Source: Arthrobacter sp. P2b
GTDB taxonomy: Bacteria > Actinomycetota > Actinomycetes > Actinomycetales > Micrococcaceae
Assembly: GCF_900168295.1 (NCBI RefSeq)
Contig: NZ_FVZL01000015.1
Location: 32,576-96,575, forward strand
Reading direction: 5' to 3'
Length of the DNA: 64,000 nt
A program made the translations under genes and the position numbers. The stretch's first letter is position 1. The number at the start of each line of letters is the position of its first letter. The notes beneath the pieces are model-generated. The model was not told the origin of the DNA. It was given only the letters and a program-made list of their open reading frames with translations, and searched no databases. Shown here in pieces: positions 62,497 to 64,000 of this stretch.

Positions 62497-63434
62497 ATGC
62501 GCAAGGCCATCCTTCCCGACCATTTGAACAATGGTTCATTCTCCCTTCGGGCCTCGGACAAGGCCGGAGTCACACGTACCCGCACGGCGGCAAAGGACCT
62601 GGTGACGGTTTCACGGGGTATCCGGGTGCCGGTGCAGTCGGGCGCCACGGGATCAGCAGCTTTGCGTGCCTACACGGACCTTGACGACACCTCCATCCTC
62701 ACGTCGTTATCGGCCGCCCGGGTCTGGGGCGCGCCGCTGCCCGCCAGGCACAGAGGCGATTGGCGGATCCACCTTGCCCGGCGGCGGGGCTTCAGCTTCC
62801 CGCGCCGCGCCAACGTGGTTGGACACGTGCTGACATTCTTCCCGGACGAGGTGCTGGAGTACGACGGCGTCCGGCTCACGTCGCCTGCGCGGACGTGGCT
62901 GGACCTTGCTGGTTTGCTGACCGTGGAGGAGTTGGTAGCCGTTGGCGACTATCTGGTCTGCTGCCACGGCCTGCATTTCCGATGCCCAGGGCCGCTATAT
63001 GCAGTATCGATGACTTGCGGGACGTTATCGGGCGGCACCGTGGCATGCGGGGTGTCCGGACAGCACGGGAGGCAGTTGAGCTGGTCCGCGTGGGCAGCGA
63101 CTCGGTCCCTGAGACCAGGATGCGCCTCGCGCTCGTTGATGCAGGCCTGCCCGAACCCGTCCTGAACCATGTGTTGTTTGAGAGCCGGGGCGTCCCGGTG
63201 CTGTGGCCGGATGCGGCCTATCCGCGCTGGGGTATCGCGTTGCAGTACGACGGCGGACATCATGCCGGCACGGAACAGCATTTGAGGGATATCGATCGGC
63301 AGGACCGGACCGAGATCCACGGCTGGCTGGAGGTCAGGATCGGCAAACATCATCTCGAAGGTGACCGTCCCGCCGTCGTACCCAGGGTCCGGCGGGCACT
63401 GCAAAGCCGGGGCTGGAGGCGAGATGACAGATAA
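62497..63434 (+). pseudogene. Frameshifted DUF559/AbiEi-like protein gene
   Basis: Two overlapping frames together encode one protein of about 312 residues. The first part (from ATG 62497) has the N-terminal winged-helix-like domain (TDLDDTSILTSLSAARVWG, RIHLARR, TSPARTWLDLAGLLTVEELV). Near 62965-62972 the frame shifts by one base to the continuation (RGMRGVRTAREAVELVRVGSDSVPE, then IALQYDGGHH and DIDRQDRTEIHGWLEVRI), which resembles the DUF559/Vsr-like endonuclease fold. Such two-domain proteins are widespread and often intact in actinobacteria. This copy is broken by a probable 1-base loss or a sequencing error. The stop lies in a palindromic repeat. Confidence 0.7.
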
Positions 63435-63476
63435 GGGCAGAGGCGGGCGCCGTCATTGCCGTGAACTGCCATCTCG
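63420..63476. repeat. Second palindromic element, overlapping the pseudogene 3' end
   Basis: Arms 63420-63430 and 63466-63476 pair in 10 of 11 bases. The right part (63457-63476) resembles the right arm of the 62371 element (about 18 of 22 bases by eye). The left arm supplies the last codons before the stop. Confidence 0.6.
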
Positions 63477-63506
63477 AGTAAGCCCAGGCCGGCGCGGGCC
63501 CGAGCC

Positions 63507-63608
63507 TGCGAGGCGAGGGTGCGGGTACGGCCTTGCGAGGCGAGGGTGCGGGCGGTGGGCCCACGCCCGCAGGGTTCCCTGGCCGAGCTTGCGAGGCGAG
63601 GGTGCGGG
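63507..63608 (+). repeat. Three exact 19-nt direct repeats
   Basis: TGCGAGGCGAGGGTGCGGG begins at 63507, 63534 and 63590, spacings 27 and 56. The copies lie in the 285-bp region between the broken gene and fba. No gene is supported here. Confidence 0.85.
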
Positions 63609-63719
63609 CGGGGCGTAACCAGGAGCACACCCAGTGCGGTAATGACTAGGATGGTGCCTAGCCGTACAGCGGTCTACGGGTTACCAGCCCCACAGACAAA
63701 ACTCAGCATAGGAGTCAGC

Positions 63720-64000
63720 ATGCCCATTGCAACCCCAGAGATCTACTCCGAGATGATCGACCGCGCGAAGGCAGGCGGCTTCGCGTTCCCGGCCGTGAAC
63801 GTGACGTCCTCCCAGACGCTGAACGCCGCGCTGCGCGGTTTCGCGGAGGCTGAGTCCGACGGCATCGTCCAGGTCTCCACCGGCGGCGCCGCGTACTGGT
63901 CCGGCGCTTCCACCAAGGACATGGTGGCCGGTTCGCTGGGCTTCGCCGCGTTCGCCCGCGAGGTGGCGAAGAACTACAACGTCAACATCGCCCTGCACAC
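63720..64000 (+). CDS. fba: Class II fructose-bisphosphate aldolase (partial, N-terminus)
   Basis: The first 93 residues of a class II aldolase, the zinc enzyme of glycolysis and gluconeogenesis: MPIATPEIYSEMIDRAK, FAFPAVNVTSSQTLNAALRG, GIVQVSTGGAAYWSG, IALHT (start of the metal-binding His motif) are diagnostic. ATG 63720 is preceded by AGGAG. The gene runs off the right edge. Confidence 0.93.
   Translation, partial: MPIATPEIYSEMIDRAKAGGFAFPAVNVTSSQTLNAALRGFAEAESDGIVQVSTGGAAYWSGASTKDMVAGSLGFAAFAREVAKNYNVNIALH

Noticed and set aside
63507..63608. CRISPR array
   Set aside because: Three copies of a 19-nt unit with unequal spacing and no cas genes; the spacing does not fit a CRISPR.
63350..63628. 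Minus-strand frame with repeated RTLASQ-type peptides
   Set aside because: The repetition is only the translation of the 19-nt DNA repeats; no start signal and no conserved domain.

Overview
The window is high-GC DNA with dense genes, frequent 4-nt start/stop overlaps and many GTG starts. Gene content (GH68 levansucrase, Asp23/AmaP operon, TipA-type MerR, GAF-ANTAR protein, ATPase-less sugar ABC operons, valine catabolism operon) points to a soil actinobacterium of the Micrococcaceae, most likely Arthrobacter/Pseudarthrobacter. This is inference from protein character, not a database match. The window looks chromosomal; I see no insertion sequence, phage, CRISPR array or plasmid functions.

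Layout. 1-4056: a tripartite tricarboxylate transporter (tctC, tctB, start of tctA) read leftwards, divergent from a CitA/CitB-type two-component system. 4085-9671: an unusual CDF transporter coupled to a truncated solute-binding lipoprotein, formimidoylglutamase (hutG), a CPA-type Na+/H+ antiporter and an AzgA-type purine permease. 9782-18585: a CopC-domain protein, a small flavoprotein, a tandem universal stress protein followed by a large PEP-utilizing enzyme resembling rifampin phosphotransferase, and a LolA/RseB-like exported protein coupled to a two-gene ABC exporter. 18626-22905: zinc-type CDF, zincin-like metallopeptidase, EamA permease, DsbA-like thioredoxin and a PHP-domain protein.

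23071-23470 holds tRNA-Glu, tRNA-Asp and tRNA-Phe with a promoter and a UUCG-loop terminator. 24143-34818 is a carbohydrate and envelope region: levansucrase, a five-gene Asp23/DUF2273/AmaP operon, a GH13 alpha-glucosidase divergent from an ABC sugar importer without its own ATPase, and a LacI regulator. Levansucrase and the alpha-glucosidase/importer region carry nearly identical LacI-type operators (12 of 13 bases), so they are probably one alpha-glucoside/sucrose regulon.

34850-46452: an unidentified protein, exonuclease III, a valine/branched-chain degradation operon (mmsA, 3-hydroxyisobutyryl-CoA hydrolase, mmsB, enoyl-CoA hydratase), a thioredoxin reductase-like protein divergent from an XRE-cupin regulator, DedA, MarR, an acyl-CoA dehydrogenase and an SDR. 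46489-51519: a TipA-type MerR gene with a textbook 19-bp-spacer promoter, cold shock protein, and a SenS/SenR-like two-component system divergent from an HbpS-like exported haem-binding protein and an ankyrin lipoprotein. 51601-55192: thiolase and 3-oxoacid CoA-transferase A/B, controlled by a divergent IclR regulator with repeated operator half sites. 55302-64000: nadE, pyrE, a GAF-ANTAR protein with a STAS-like partner, a Tat-exported hydrolase, a HAD phosphatase, an unknown membrane-anchored protein, a SpoU methyltransferase, a frameshifted DUF559-like gene between palindromic repeats, and the start of class II fructose-bisphosphate aldolase.

The strongest unusual signals are the shared LacI operators, the MerR promoter with a leaderless start, the HbpS/SenSR/ankyrin arrangement, the folded levansucrase leader, and the palindromic and direct repeats around 62.4-63.6 kb. 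I did not find a clearly undescribed multi-gene defence or mobile system.
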